Shown here in pieces: positions 27,746-37,024 of a stretch of DNA of 44,351 bases (positions are counted from its first letter, which is position 1; each line of letters opens with the position of its first letter). This stretch comes from Candidatus Hydrogenedentota bacterium (GTDB taxonomy: Bacteria > Hydrogenedentota > Hydrogenedentia > Hydrogenedentales > CAITNO01). The stretch is taken from contig JAAYBJ010000192.1 in assembly GCA_012730105.1 (NCBI GenBank), forward strand, positions 1-44,351. Direction: 5' to 3'. The notes under the pieces are model-generated. The model was given only the letters and a program-made list of their open reading frames with translations. It did no database searches and was not told where the DNA came from. Both the position numbers and the translations under genes were made by a program.

Positions 27746-28333
27746 CTAGAGTCCGGATTCCCGCTCACGAATGATCGGCGGATCGGCTTTATACGAGGCA
27801 ACGCATCGCTCCACCAGTTTTCTGGGATCATCGTCAAAAAACATGCGGCTTCCGGTGGGTTTCTTGATCACTTCCAGGATTTCATCGATGTGGTCCGCGA
27901 CACCGCCAGTATCGGTCAGCACACCGATCATGCGTCCCTCGTCATAGGCGATGGCGAATTCGCCCAGCGTTCCTGAACGTCCGCCCACAATAATCACGAT
28001 GTCACAACTGCGCACACCGATAATTTCACGGCCCATCAGTCCGGAACCGGTAAAAATCATCACGTCGATATTGTCCGTGGGGCTGTTATAACGACTGACA
28101 TGCTCCTGAATGCTCAACGCAGGCGAAACGCCGATGGTAATCCCGCCCCGCTCCTTGCATCCTAACACCGCGGCATGGGGCAGGCCGGGGCATCCGCCCG
28201 TGAGAATGGCGCACCCTTCGTCGGCAATGGTGCGTCCGAGTTCTTTGCAACGTTCCAGAATATCTTCGTCCATCTTGCCGCCTGCTGAACCCATCACGCC
28301 AACCTTGATCAATCCGCAATACATTCCGTCCAT
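27746..28333 (-). CDS. SLOG-domain (LOG/TIGR00725-type) nucleotide-binding protein
   Basis: About 195 residues with a Rossmann-like SLOG fold. IKVGVMGSAG at the start, then ILTGGCPGLPHAAVLGCKE and VIIVGGRSGTLGEFAIAYD match the glycine-rich nucleotide-binding sites of the TIGR00725/LOG group, once annotated as lysine decarboxylase. LOG proteins release cytokinin-type bases from nucleotides, but the PGGxGTxxE motif is altered to GGRSGTLGE, so function is open. The ATG at 28333 has AAGGAG at 6 nt; two TTG codons before it belong to the leader. It starts 26 nt after the recN stop, and the beta-helix protein starts 15 nt after it. Confidence 0.85.
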   Translation of the reverse strand: MDGMYCGLIKVGVMGSAGGKMDEDILERCKELGRTIADEGCAILTGGCPGLPHAAVLGCKERGGITIGVSPALSIQEHVSRYNSPTDNIDVMIFTGSGLMGREIIGVRSCDIVIIVGGRSGTLGEFAIAYDEGRMIGVLTDTGGVADHIDEILEVIKKPTGSRMFFDDDPRKLVERCVASYKADPPIIRERESGL

Positions 28334-28359
28334 CAACAACTCCTTTTCTACTTCATTAT

Positions 28360-30024
28360 TTAACGGGATTCCGCCAGCAACGCCTTGGCATGTTTAAGGC
28401 TTGCGCCGGAAACGGAACCGTCCAAAAGCCGGGCAATCTCTTTTTCCCGGTCACTACCAGATACTTCGTTTACATTGGCCGTGGTGACATTCTCCCCTTC
28501 TTGTTTGCGCACCACGAAATGGGCTTTGGCCATGGCGGCGATCTGTGCCAGGTGGGTGATACAGAGGACCTGGCGCCTGTCCGCCAACTCCGCCAGTGTT
28601 TCCGACACCCGCCGGGCGGTTGTGCCCCCGATTCCGGCGTCGATTTCATCGAACACAAGGGTGGGCACCGTGTCCTGCTCTGCGAAGACCGTTTTTAACG
28701 CCAGCATGATCCGTGAGATTTCACCGCCGGAGGCCACCTGCCGCAACGGCTTCAAGGGTTCGCCGGCATTGGCCGAGAGCATGAAGGTGATCCTGTCAAC
28801 GCCATGGACCCCTAGTTCCACCGGCTCCAAATTCGTTTCAAAACGCGCATTCGGCATGTCGAGTGATCGCAGTATGTCCAGCGCCTTCCGGTCCATTTTT
28901 TTTGCCGCCGCGCGCCTTGCCGTGGAAAGGGTATCCGCCTTGTCCGTCGCGAGCGCCAGGAGCCGCTGATGTTCCGCGCGCAAGGATTCCAGCCTTGCAT
29001 CCCGGTTTTCATAGTCGGCGAGGGCTGCGGCCGCCTTGTCCCGGTATTCCAGGATGGCGCTGATATCCTGCCCGAATTTACGCTTAAGTCCGGAAATCAA
29101 TGACAGCCGCGCGTTCAGGGAATTGATCTCTTCCGGGTCAAACTCCATGCGGCTTGTGAAGCGACGCAGTTCCGCGGCGACAAGTTCCATGCCGATCCGC
29201 GCCTCCCCCACTTGTTTCGCCTGTTCCCGAAAGGAGGCATCTATCTGCTCCAGTTCTTCAAGGTTTTTCAAGGCTTCCGCCAAAACATCCACCGCGGATA
29301 CCCCTTCGGACTCGTACAGCGCGGCATAGGCGGACGAGGCGAGACGGTGAATGGTTTCCGCGTTGGTAATCAGATGGAGCCGTTCGCGCAGTTCCTCCTC
29401 CTCGCCGGGGGCCAGGCCCGCCGCGTCGATTTCCTCCAATTCATGGCGCAGAAAATCCGCCTGGCGCGCCCGGTCCCGGTCGTCCGATTCAAGCCGTTTT
29501 ATGTCCGCCGCGACACGGTTCATTTTTCCAACCAATCCGGCAATTTCCGAGACGGCATCCTCAACGCCCGCGTAGGCGTCCAACAGCCGTATCTGGCATT
29601 CAGGCCGGAGCAGCGACTGGTGCTCATGCTGGCCATGGAGGTCCACCAGTTCATCGCCGATGGCGGCAAGCGTCGCAACGGGAATCGCCCGTCCGTTCGC
29701 GAGGGCGCGGTTACGCCCGTCGGCGGCAATGGTCCGCGACAGGATCAACTGATTGTCGTCCAAAGGAATGTCGAGTTCTTCGAGCAAGGTGGCCAGACCA
29801 GGTGGCAGCCGGTCCAGCCGAATCACGACTTCCACGGCGGCCTTATGTGCGCCGGACCGGATACTTTCGGAAGAAGCCCGCGCCCCCAAGGCCAGCCCGA
29901 GCGCGCCCACCACAATAGACTTGCCCGCCCCGGTCTCCCCGGTAAGCACGTTGAAACCGGACTCGAATTCAACGCGCAGGTCCTCGATAATCGCGTAATC
30001 ACGTATGTGCAGCGTTTCCAGCAT
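28360..30024 (-). CDS. recN: DNA repair protein RecN
   Basis: SMC-like ATPase of 554 residues acting in double-strand break repair; length matches E. coli RecN. The N-terminus MLETLHIRDYAIIEDL leads to the Walker A loop TGETGAGKSI. Coiled-coil arms span about 180-370 with the head-proximal sequence LVDLHGQHEHQSLL before them. The C-terminal signature ASGGEISRIMLALK and Walker B VFDEIDAGIGG are followed by CITHLAQIAAMA. The open frame runs on upstream to 30861, but the start is fixed at 30024 because RecN proteins begin at this Met. AAGGTGAG lies upstream. SLOG and beta-helix genes follow on the same strand at short spacing. Confidence 0.97.
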   Translation of the reverse strand: MLETLHIRDYAIIEDLRVEFESGFNVLTGETGAGKSIVVGALGLALGARASSESIRSGAHKAAVEVVIRLDRLPPGLATLLEELDIPLDDNQLILSRTIAADGRNRALANGRAIPVATLAAIGDELVDLHGQHEHQSLLRPECQIRLLDAYAGVEDAVSEIAGLVGKMNRVAADIKRLESDDRDRARQADFLRHELEEIDAAGLAPGEEEELRERLHLITNAETIHRLASSAYAALYESEGVSAVDVLAEALKNLEELEQIDASFREQAKQVGEARIGMELVAAELRRFTSRMEFDPEEINSLNARLSLISGLKRKFGQDISAILEYRDKAAAALADYENRDARLESLRAEHQRLLALATDKADTLSTARRAAAKKMDRKALDILRSLDMPNARFETNLEPVELGVHGVDRITFMLSANAGEPLKPLRQVASGGEISRIMLALKTVFAEQDTVPTLVFDEIDAGIGGTTARRVSETLAELADRRQVLCITHLAQIAAMAKAHFVVRKQEGENVTTANVNEVSGSDREKEIARLLDGSVSGASLKHAKALLAESR

Positions 30025-30321
30025 GACGGACAGACTCACCTTCTCTGACTCGGGTCGTACAAGAGGGAAACCGCATGGCGGTGCCATCTTCATCGGGGCT
30101 GATTGTATCACAGCAGGCGGACCGGATGGACACCCCAACAATCTCACGGGCAAAGGCGCTGTTACGCCCACGGTAACAGTATTGACCGCACCCGCACCAA
30201 CCGTAGCCTGACACAAATCTGACCCGGGGCTCCCTGACATGATATACTTGTTACAGATGAATTTTGACCGGCATGGACTTCGACAGTCTGTCCTTACGGG
30301 CGGCATAAGGAGATTTTCAAG

Positions 30322-30843
30322 GTGAAGCACCTTATTTTCTGCGGCGTGACAATAGCGTGCCTCTTCATGGCAGGCTGCCAGACGGACTCGGGCGTGAGCG
30401 TTACCGACAAAGTGTTGGCCGATTTCGGGTTGCGCGAGCATCCGGAAGGCTATGTCACCGGCTCCGACCGTGTATTTCAAGAACTTGACAAGGTGGGCGC
30501 CACCGAAATGAAACGCCTCAACGGCCTTGAACGCCACGGAGAGGTCAAGTTCGACGACCAGGGAAGGCGTGGTCAATACTATAAAGAAGTCAAAGTCTAT
30601 GAGAGTTATCTTCCCATGGATGTAAGCGGCACACCGGGCGGTGGCACGCGCGACCGGGGTTATTCCGGGATCATTCAATACAAATATCGCATTCTGCGCG
30701 GCGAAGCCAGGCCGACCAAAGCCGAGGCGGCAGCGCAGTCCGCCACCATCCCGTATGGCGATGAAGGACGTGAAAATTATCGGTACAGTTTCTCCACAAG
30801 CGGCGTGTGGGACGGCGCTACAGGTGAATCCACCCGCGATTAA
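30322..30843 (+). CDS. Lipoprotein of unknown function
   Basis: A 173-residue small lipoprotein: signal peptide with lipobox FMAGC and lipidated Cys19. The mature part is hydrophilic with no recognised domain; it includes VLADFGLREHPEGYVTGSDR and TPGGGTRDRGYSGIIQYKYR, which suggests a small beta-rich fold. The start is GTG at 30322 with AAGGAG at 30307-30312. It ends 16 nt before the M14 peptidase gene and is probably cotranscribed with it. It is divergent from recN, and the 297-nt gap between them holds both promoters and no gene. Confidence 0.75.
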   Translation: MKHLIFCGVTIACLFMAGCQTDSGVSVTDKVLADFGLREHPEGYVTGSDRVFQELDKVGATEMKRLNGLERHGEVKFDDQGRRGQYYKEVKVYESYLPMDVSGTPGGGTRDRGYSGIIQYKYRILRGEARPTKAEAAAQSATIPYGDEGRENYRYSFSTSGVWDGATGESTRD

Positions 30844-30859
30844 GCACGAACTTGACATC

Positions 30860-32407
30860 ATGTTTTATGTACGCTTCTATCAGGTCTTGATCGGTCTACT
30901 CTGTTTGGCGGCATTCTTTCCGCCCGCGCACGCGCAGGAAGAAGCGACGCCTTTCTATGTGGTTGAGGTGACCGCGCCATCGCCGGAAGCCCTGCACGCG
31001 CTGGTATCGATGTCTCTTATTGTGGCTTCTGTGGACAAACTGACCGCCACCCTGTACCTGACGGAAGAAGAATACCGACAGGTGCAAGCGTTCGGATATA
31101 CAACGCGTCTTGTGGAAGTCCAGCCCAACCCACTTTTCAATGAGAAGGCCTCCGGATATATCACGTACGATGAACTAGGCTCCCTGCTGAATGGATACGC
31201 CGACTCGTATCCCCATCTGTGCCAGGTTTCAAGCCTGGGACAGTCCGTCAAGGGGCGTGAACTGTGGGCTATAAAAATTACCCATAACCCGGATATTCCC
31301 GCGGACAAACCGGTGGTCAAATATGTGTCCACCCTCCATGGCGACGAGCCCGTAGGCACCATGATGTGCCTGGATTTCGCCGGAGAACTGCTCGCGGAAT
31401 ATGAAAACGATCCCTATATTCAGGACCTCCTCGACCGCACTGTCGTCTGGCTGGTGCCCCTGGCCAACCCGGACGGTTATGTTCTGGGCATGCGTGTCAA
31501 CGGAAACGGCTGGGATCTCAACAGGAGTTTTCCGACATACGGCTTGGACTATGTAGACACTTGGTACGACACCGGCGTCCTGGGAGATGGCGGACGCCAG
31601 CCGGAAGTCGCCCATCTCATGCGCTGGCATGCCGCCGTGCCCGGCGCCCTCGCCGCCAATTTTCACACGGGCGCGCTGGTCGCCAATTACCCCTATGACA
31701 ACGAACCCGGCATTCCGAGCGGCGTGGAAGCACCCTCGCCGGATGACGACATATTCCAGTATATCTCGCTGGAATATTCAAGCCGGAACTACCCCATGTA
31801 CAACAGTCTTGCCTTCCCCCTGGGTATTACCAACGGTTCCGCATGGTACAGTATCACGGGGGGAATGATGGATTGGAACTACCGTTTCCTGGGGTGTCCC
31901 GAAGTAACCTTTGAACTCTCCGGCATCAAACGCCCGGCCCCGTCCTACCTGCCCCAGTTGTGGATGGACAACCGGGATGCCATGTTCGCCTATGTGGAAG
32001 CGGCCCACATGGGCATCCGCGGCCTCACCCGGGACCGCAACAGCGGCGCCGCCCTTTGGACAAAGGTGTCGGTGGCCGACCGGGAACAGCCGGTCTTTTC
32101 CGACCCCGGTTTCGGTAATTATCACCGGCTGCTTCTTCCGGGAACATATGGCCTCGCCTTTTCAACGGAAGGATATATTACCTTCTTTGTGGACACGGTA
32201 ACCGTGGAAGAAGGATCGGCAACACGGGTGGATGTCACTCTTTCGGACGGCGATTTAGACGACACGGGCGTAGTTGACGCAAAGGATGTCCAATCCGTGG
32301 TGGATGCGGTGTTGGGACGATCCGTTTCCTTTGACGCCGATGTCAACGGGCGCGGCATAACGGCCACGGACATCCAGGCGGTCATCAATCAGATTCCTGT
32401 TTCCTGA
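30860..32407 (+). CDS. Secreted M14 zinc carboxypeptidase with C-terminal dockerin-like repeat
   Basis: About 515 residues with a signal peptide (LIGLLCLAAFFPPAHAQ). The M14 domain (about 95-400) has zinc ligands His160 and Glu163 (LHGDEPVG) and His269 (NFHTGA), the substrate Arg222 (WDLNRSFP), and the catalytic Glu352 (VTFELSG), as in the carboxypeptidase E/N/D branch, so it should be active. A transthyretin-like domain follows (about 400-450). The last 50 residues hold two calcium-loop repeats, GDLDDTGVVDAKDVQSVV and ADVNGRGITATDIQAVI, a type I dockerin-like module. The open frame begins earlier at 30641, but the signal peptide sets the start at 30860. Confidence 0.93.
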   Translation: MFYVRFYQVLIGLLCLAAFFPPAHAQEEATPFYVVEVTAPSPEALHALVSMSLIVASVDKLTATLYLTEEEYRQVQAFGYTTRLVEVQPNPLFNEKASGYITYDELGSLLNGYADSYPHLCQVSSLGQSVKGRELWAIKITHNPDIPADKPVVKYVSTLHGDEPVGTMMCLDFAGELLAEYENDPYIQDLLDRTVVWLVPLANPDGYVLGMRVNGNGWDLNRSFPTYGLDYVDTWYDTGVLGDGGRQPEVAHLMRWHAAVPGALAANFHTGALVANYPYDNEPGIPSGVEAPSPDDDIFQYISLEYSSRNYPMYNSLAFPLGITNGSAWYSITGGMMDWNYRFLGCPEVTFELSGIKRPAPSYLPQLWMDNRDAMFAYVEAAHMGIRGLTRDRNSGAALWTKVSVADREQPVFSDPGFGNYHRLLLPGTYGLAFSTEGYITFFVDTVTVEEGSATRVDVTLSDGDLDDTGVVDAKDVQSVVDAVLGRSVSFDADVNGRGITATDIQAVINQIPVS

Positions 32408-32410
32408 GGC

Positions 32411-34447
32411 CTATTCCCCGGCAACCACAGAAAAAGTGCGGCTGCTGACTTCGTTGTTTTCATCTGTCACACTAAGCGTGACCACCGTTTCCCCGGGATT
32501 GTCAAAGGTGCGCGGCACACTTTCCTTTTTCACCCTGTCCCCGCCGAAATTCCATTCCACGTGTTTCACGGATTCCGCCGGACTGTAACGCGCGGCGGTG
32601 CCTGCGGGATAGCGGTCCGACAGGGTGACCGGCAGGCGGCCCGAGGGGGCCTGTATGATTTCATAGGCGTTGAATGAACGGCTTTCCCCGACACGCAGGC
32701 GGATGGGGCTTTCCACGGGAAGAATGGACATGGGGGCGTTGCCCATCAGTATTTCGGCCATGGCCTGCATGGTCTGGGCAAAATTCGCCGCATCACAGTA
32801 GGCAAGCACCACGGCGTCCGCCCCGGTAATCATGGCGGCATTCCGCGGATGTCCCAGGTACACCACCACCACGGACTGGGCGCTGCCTTTCAGGGCGCGC
32901 ACCAGTTCCGCCTGGGTTTCCGGGCGGGCCTTGTCGGTCAGGATGCAGATGATCGTACGAAACCCTCTCATGTGTTTCGTCAGCCGTTCTATCTCAAAAC
33001 GCTGGATTTCCCCGATGTGCCGCGCCGTGGTGATACGCTGCTGAGCCAAGGGCTTCAATTCCTTTTCCAGCAATGCATGTAGTTCTTCCACACCCACGAT
33101 GCCGGTGATGCCCACGGGGGTGCTGATCTTGTTGACAAGGGGCAACACGTTGCCTTCGTTCTTTAAGAGTGTAATCGCGTGACGTTCCACCTTCCGGCTG
33201 ATTTCGACCAGGTCTTTTTTGCGCGCCTGGCTGTTCGCTTTCTGCTCGGAGGGCGCCTTGCCGGGTTTGGTCAAACCTTCTTTCAGCGTCTTGATACGGG
33301 CAATGGAAGCATTAATGCGCGCTTCGTTGAGTTCCTCGGTTTCCACCGCGTACCGGATGCGCTCCATGGCACGCATGACCTGCACCAGCCCGCCGCGAAA
33401 ATACAGCATGTCGGCGCCCGCCAGGATCGCCTGCAGCGCGGCCTCGCTGATATCATAACGGCCCAGCAGCACTTCATCATCCATCGGCCCGGCCACCACC
33501 ACCCCGTCAAAACCCATTTCATCGCGCAGTAGGCCCGAAATAACCGCGGGAGACATACTCGCAGGCCGATTCTCCATGTCCAGTGTCGGGGCGAGCACAT
33601 TGCCGACATGCAACATCCGTACACCCCGTTCAATCAACGTTTTATAGGGTAGCCCGTCGCTTTCGAGCAGGGTGCTCGCCGGCGTGGTAAGGACCGCTGC
33701 ACCCCGGCCGATGCGGTTGCCGCCGCCGCCGGGAAAACCCGAAGGCATGTGCAGGATGCCGCTTTCCTGAAAGGCATCAAAGAACAGGGCGCCCGCCTCG
33801 GAAACGAAGCGGGGATTGCTCCCAAAGGTGTTTACGGTGTCCGGCGCACCCTCCAGCGTGGGCGCCAGTTCCAGGGTGGGCCCAAAATGAAAATTAAACC
33901 CCATAAGCTGCATGTATTGGGCCATCAGGCTGCCCACACTTTTCACGAGATCCGGATCACCCGCGGCGGTAAGGGACAACAGCGACGGCAACTGCACGAA
34001 CTCCCCGGGCATCATGCGGACATCATCTGTCAGTTGATACAGGTTTGCACCCAACAGCAAGGGTAATCCGCCACTCTTCTCCAAGGCACGCAGGATGCCA
34101 ACATAGGTAATGGCCTCGCTTGCCTTGAAGGCGTGGGTAAGCATTACCCCGCCGGGAAAGGTCTGCTTGAGGAAATTCAGGTCCTGGGCGGACGGCGCGG
34201 TGACCCCCTCCAGCGTCACCAGCATCATCTGCGCAATACGGGCGGCGAGCGGTTGATCCTCAATCGCGAGAACCGGTGGCTGATATTCCCCTTCGGCAGC
34301 GGGAACCGCCGGCTTCTCCCAACTTTGGACATCCCCTTCCGGATGAAAGGCCGACGGTGGCGCATCCTCGCTATAAATACAAAAGGATGCGAAAAGAATC
34401 AGAAAAAACACCAGGCAAGAAACAACGGTTGTAGTAGCAGAACGCAT
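32411..34447 (-). CDS. GH3/NagZ-like secreted protein lacking catalytic residues, with C-terminal PKD-like domain
   Basis: A 678-residue exported protein related to GH3 beta-N-acetylglucosaminidases. The N-terminal membrane-like signal is residues 7-25. The barrel (about 60-390) is clear from IAQMMLVTLEG, TFPGGVMLTHAF and PASMSPAVISGLLRDEMGFD. Key residues are missing: the nucleophile loop reads VVVAGPMD, with Gly320 where GH3 enzymes have the Asp of S/T-D, and the KHFPGHGD loop of NagZ is replaced by SGFPGGGGN (236-244). A second domain (about 400-585) and a PKD-like domain (about 590-678) follow. Hydrolysis is therefore doubtful and a binding role is possible. AAGGA lies before the ATG. It converges with the M14 gene, with 3 nt between stops. 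Confidence 0.85.
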   Translation of the reverse strand: MRSATTTVVSCLVFFLILFASFCIYSEDAPPSAFHPEGDVQSWEKPAVPAAEGEYQPPVLAIEDQPLAARIAQMMLVTLEGVTAPSAQDLNFLKQTFPGGVMLTHAFKASEAITYVGILRALEKSGGLPLLLGANLYQLTDDVRMMPGEFVQLPSLLSLTAAGDPDLVKSVGSLMAQYMQLMGFNFHFGPTLELAPTLEGAPDTVNTFGSNPRFVSEAGALFFDAFQESGILHMPSGFPGGGGNRIGRGAAVLTTPASTLLESDGLPYKTLIERGVRMLHVGNVLAPTLDMENRPASMSPAVISGLLRDEMGFDGVVVAGPMDDEVLLGRYDISEAALQAILAGADMLYFRGGLVQVMRAMERIRYAVETEELNEARINASIARIKTLKEGLTKPGKAPSEQKANSQARKKDLVEISRKVERHAITLLKNEGNVLPLVNKISTPVGITGIVGVEELHALLEKELKPLAQQRITTARHIGEIQRFEIERLTKHMRGFRTIICILTDKARPETQAELVRALKGSAQSVVVVYLGHPRNAAMITGADAVVLAYCDAANFAQTMQAMAEILMGNAPMSILPVESPIRLRVGESRSFNAYEIIQAPSGRLPVTLSDRYPAGTAARYSPAESVKHVEWNFGGDRVKKESVPRTFDNPGETVVTLSVTDENNEVSSRTFSVVAGE

Positions 34448-34599
34448 GGTTGTAGTCCTTTACACTATATGGCACCTATCCTAGCAGAGAACCTGTAATA
34501 AACCACAATCAGACGCCGTTTGCCGTCTAAAAGAACGCTCATGGCAGATTACTCTCCGAATCCTCGTTTAGGGGCAGGGGGCAAAAATGCCCTCGCCGT

Positions 34600-34662
34600 A
34601 TAGGTCCTATAGGTCCTATAGGTCCTATAGGTCCTATATGCCCCATAGGCCCTATAAGCCGC
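34600..34662. repeat. 9-bp tandem array, seven units (ATAGGTCCT family)
   Basis: Four identical units ATAGGTCCT (34600-34635) are followed by three diverged ones, ATATGCCCC, ATAGGCCCT and ATAAGCCGC. It lies in the 330-nt gap between the divergent GH3-like gene and the 34778 gene; the remainder of that gap shows leaders and a promoter but no gene. Confidence 0.9.
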
Positions 34663-34717
34663 TTCATTCCGCATTCCCCATTCATTCCATGGCCTTAGGC
34701 TATTCCCTCGGCCCCTT

Positions 34718-34726
34718 TGCTATAAT
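34718..34726 (+). promoter_or_regulatory. Extended -10 promoter candidate
   Basis: TGCTATAAT (34718-34726) is a perfect -10 hexamer with the TGn extension. No convincing -35 box lies 16-18 nt upstream, as is usual for extended -10 promoters. It sits about 50 nt before the start of the next plus-strand gene. Confidence 0.45.
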
Positions 34727-34777
34727 ACATTTTCCTGTAGATTCTTTGTTACCAATGCCCCTATGGAGGATGACATC

Positions 34778-37024
34778 ATGATTACCGTGCTGTTTTTTTC
34801 TATGCTTTCCGCGGTCACGCTGCCCGAAGGGGCGGCACCCGAAGCCCTCAATTTCTCCCACTTCCCCGACCGGCTGCATGCCTTTGTCTGGCGTAATTGG
34901 CGGCTGGCACCGCTGGACCGGATGGCGGAAGTGGTGGGGGCGACGGAGGCGGATGTGCGCACCGTGGGCAAGGCCATGGGACTGCCCGATCCGCCGGAAA
35001 TTACCGGGACGCAACTGCAGCGAACCTATATTACCCTTATCCGGGCAAACTGGCATCTGTTAAATTATGAACAATTACTGCAGCTATTGGGTTGGGATGA
35101 AGCGCGCCTCGCCTATACCCTGCAGGAAGACGATTTCCTGTTCATCAAACTGGGCAGCCTGAAACCGTCCTGTCCACCCCTGGCCTACGCGCCACCCACG
35201 GAAGCCGTCAAGGCGCGGGAGGCGGAAATTGCCGCAATCGTCAAGGCCCGGTTCGGCGATGCGGCCGGGGTGTCCGTAGACCCGCTGTTGTCCTTCGTGG
35301 ACCATTTGTCCGCGCCCTTTGAGGCTACTCAGGAAACAAAGGGCGCCTCTCTCTTCGACCCAAGATTCTGTTATTCCTATTTCGCCCTGTACGGCGACCC
35401 GCTGATCGAGTCGGACCCCTTTCCGGAGAATTACCTTAAACGCCTGTCGGCTTCCGGGGTCAACGGTGTCTGGCTGCAGGGCGTGTTATATACGCTGGCG
35501 CCCTTCCCCTGGCAGCCGGAACTGAGTGACAAGTGGGAGCAGCGCCTGGAACGCCTCCGCGAGTTGACCGAACGCGCGGCTGCAAACGGCATGGGCATTT
35601 ACATGTACCTGAACGAACCGCGCACCATGCCGCTGGCATTTTACGACAAGCACCCCGAATTGCGCGGCGTTACCGAGGGCAGCCATGCCGCCATGTGCAC
35701 CAGCGCGCTCGAGGTGCGTGATTATATCCGGGAATCGGTGGCACGCATCTGCGAGGCGGCCCCGCAACTCGCCGGCTTCTTTACCATCACCGCCTCCGAG
35801 AACCTGACGAACTGCTGGTCCCATCACCGGGGCAATGAGTGTGCCCGCTGTGGCGCGCGCAATCCCGGCGAAGTCATCGCGGAAGTAAACGGCGCCATCC
35901 AGGCGGGCATCGACCAGGCCGGCGGCAACGCACGCCTCTTTGCCTGGGACTGGGGCTGGGCGGATGACTGGGCGCCGGCCGCCATTGCCGCGCTGCCGGC
36001 CAAAGTGTCCCTGATGAGCGTCAGCGAATGGAGCATGCCGATCAACCGGGGCGGCATAGAAAGCAGCGTGGGCGAATACTCCATCTCGACCGTCGGCCCC
36101 GGCCCCCGGGCGCAACGTCATTGGAAACTCGCCCAGGAACGCGGCCTGTCCACCCTGGCGAAAATCCAGGCCAACAACACCTGGGAACTCTCGGCAGTAC
36201 CCCATATACCGGCCGTGGCCAACGTGGCGAAGCACGTGGAAGGGCTCCGCGACACCGGCGTGACCGGGCTGATGCTCGGCTGGACCCTGGGCGGGCACCC
36301 CTCCCCCAATCTCGAGGTGGTTTATGAACTGGGCAAAAAACGGGAAGACGGAAGCCTCCCCTCGGCGGACGAAGCGCTGGAAACCGTTGCGGCACGTCGC
36401 TTCGGCCCGGCGGCGCCGGAAATGGTCGCCGCATGGAAGGAAATCAGCGCGGCTTTCTCCGAGTTCCCCTATAACGGCGGTGTCGTGTACAACGCGCCCC
36501 TGCAGATGGGCCCCGCCAACCCGCTCTGGGCCGCGCCCACCGGCTACCGGGCGACCATGGTAGGCATCCCCTATGATGACCTTGGCTCCTGGTGTTCCAT
36601 CTACCCCCCAGAAGTCTTTATCGGGCAGTTGGAAAAGACGGCGGCCGGTTTTGACGCAGGCGCAAAACGCATGCGGGCCTCGATCGCGGATGACACGCCA
36701 ACAGAATACAAGAAGGCAATACAAGAGGAAAGCAACATTACGGAAGCCGCTTATATCCATTTCCAGAGCGTGGCAAATCAGGCCAGATATGTCCTGTCGC
36801 GCAATGCCGTGGCGGAAGGGAAACTACCTGAAGCCGAAGCATCCTCGATGAAAAAAACGATGAAGGAAATCATCCAGGCGGAACTGGAGCTCGCCGAACG
36901 CTTGTATCAGCTGCAAACGAACGATTCGCGTCTCGGCTTCGAAGCCACTAACCAGTATTTTTACACCCCCATGGACCTGGCGGAGAAGGTGTTGAATTGT
37001 GAATGGCTGCTGACGAAAGACTGA
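34778..37024 (+). CDS. Large glycoside-hydrolase-like TIM-barrel protein (GH20/DUF4838-like)
   Basis: About 748 residues, only distantly recognised. A short hydrophobic N-terminus (ITVLFFSMLSAVTLPEGAA) looks like a signal peptide. From about residue 200 the sequence resembles GH20-like and DUF4838-like barrels: NYLKRLSASGVNGVWLQGVL, GMGIYMYLNEPRTMPLAFYD, GFFTITASENLTNCWS, ECARCGAR, LFAWDWGWADDW and GLMLGWTLGG. The Cys pair near the putative acid residue resembles the CECESC motif of the DUF4838 protein at 13474. The C-terminal 200 residues are helical. The ATG at 34778 has GGAGG at 8 nt, better than the ATG five codons earlier. It is flanked on both sides by related 9-bp arrays. Confidence 0.72.
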   Translation: MITVLFFSMLSAVTLPEGAAPEALNFSHFPDRLHAFVWRNWRLAPLDRMAEVVGATEADVRTVGKAMGLPDPPEITGTQLQRTYITLIRANWHLLNYEQLLQLLGWDEARLAYTLQEDDFLFIKLGSLKPSCPPLAYAPPTEAVKAREAEIAAIVKARFGDAAGVSVDPLLSFVDHLSAPFEATQETKGASLFDPRFCYSYFALYGDPLIESDPFPENYLKRLSASGVNGVWLQGVLYTLAPFPWQPELSDKWEQRLERLRELTERAAANGMGIYMYLNEPRTMPLAFYDKHPELRGVTEGSHAAMCTSALEVRDYIRESVARICEAAPQLAGFFTITASENLTNCWSHHRGNECARCGARNPGEVIAEVNGAIQAGIDQAGGNARLFAWDWGWADDWAPAAIAALPAKVSLMSVSEWSMPINRGGIESSVGEYSISTVGPGPRAQRHWKLAQERGLSTLAKIQANNTWELSAVPHIPAVANVAKHVEGLRDTGVTGLMLGWTLGGHPSPNLEVVYELGKKREDGSLPSADEALETVAARRFGPAAPEMVAAWKEISAAFSEFPYNGGVVYNAPLQMGPANPLWAAPTGYRATMVGIPYDDLGSWCSIYPPEVFIGQLEKTAAGFDAGAKRMRASIADDTPTEYKKAIQEESNITEAAYIHFQSVANQARYVLSRNAVAEGKLPEAEASSMKKTMKEIIQAELELAERLYQLQTNDSRLGFEATNQYFYTPMDLAEKVLNCEWLLTKD

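Noticed and set aside
28360-30861. 833-residue open frame including RecN
   Set aside because: The first 279 codons are antisense to the lipoprotein gene and have no protein-like features; RecN begins at 30024.
34587-34781. Short frame with repeated RSY units
   Set aside because: The repeats come from the 9-bp DNA array and no ribosome site is present.
35486-36760. 424-residue minus-strand open frame
   Set aside because: Antisense to the barrel protein at 34778; composition is typical of a shadow frame in GC-rich DNA.
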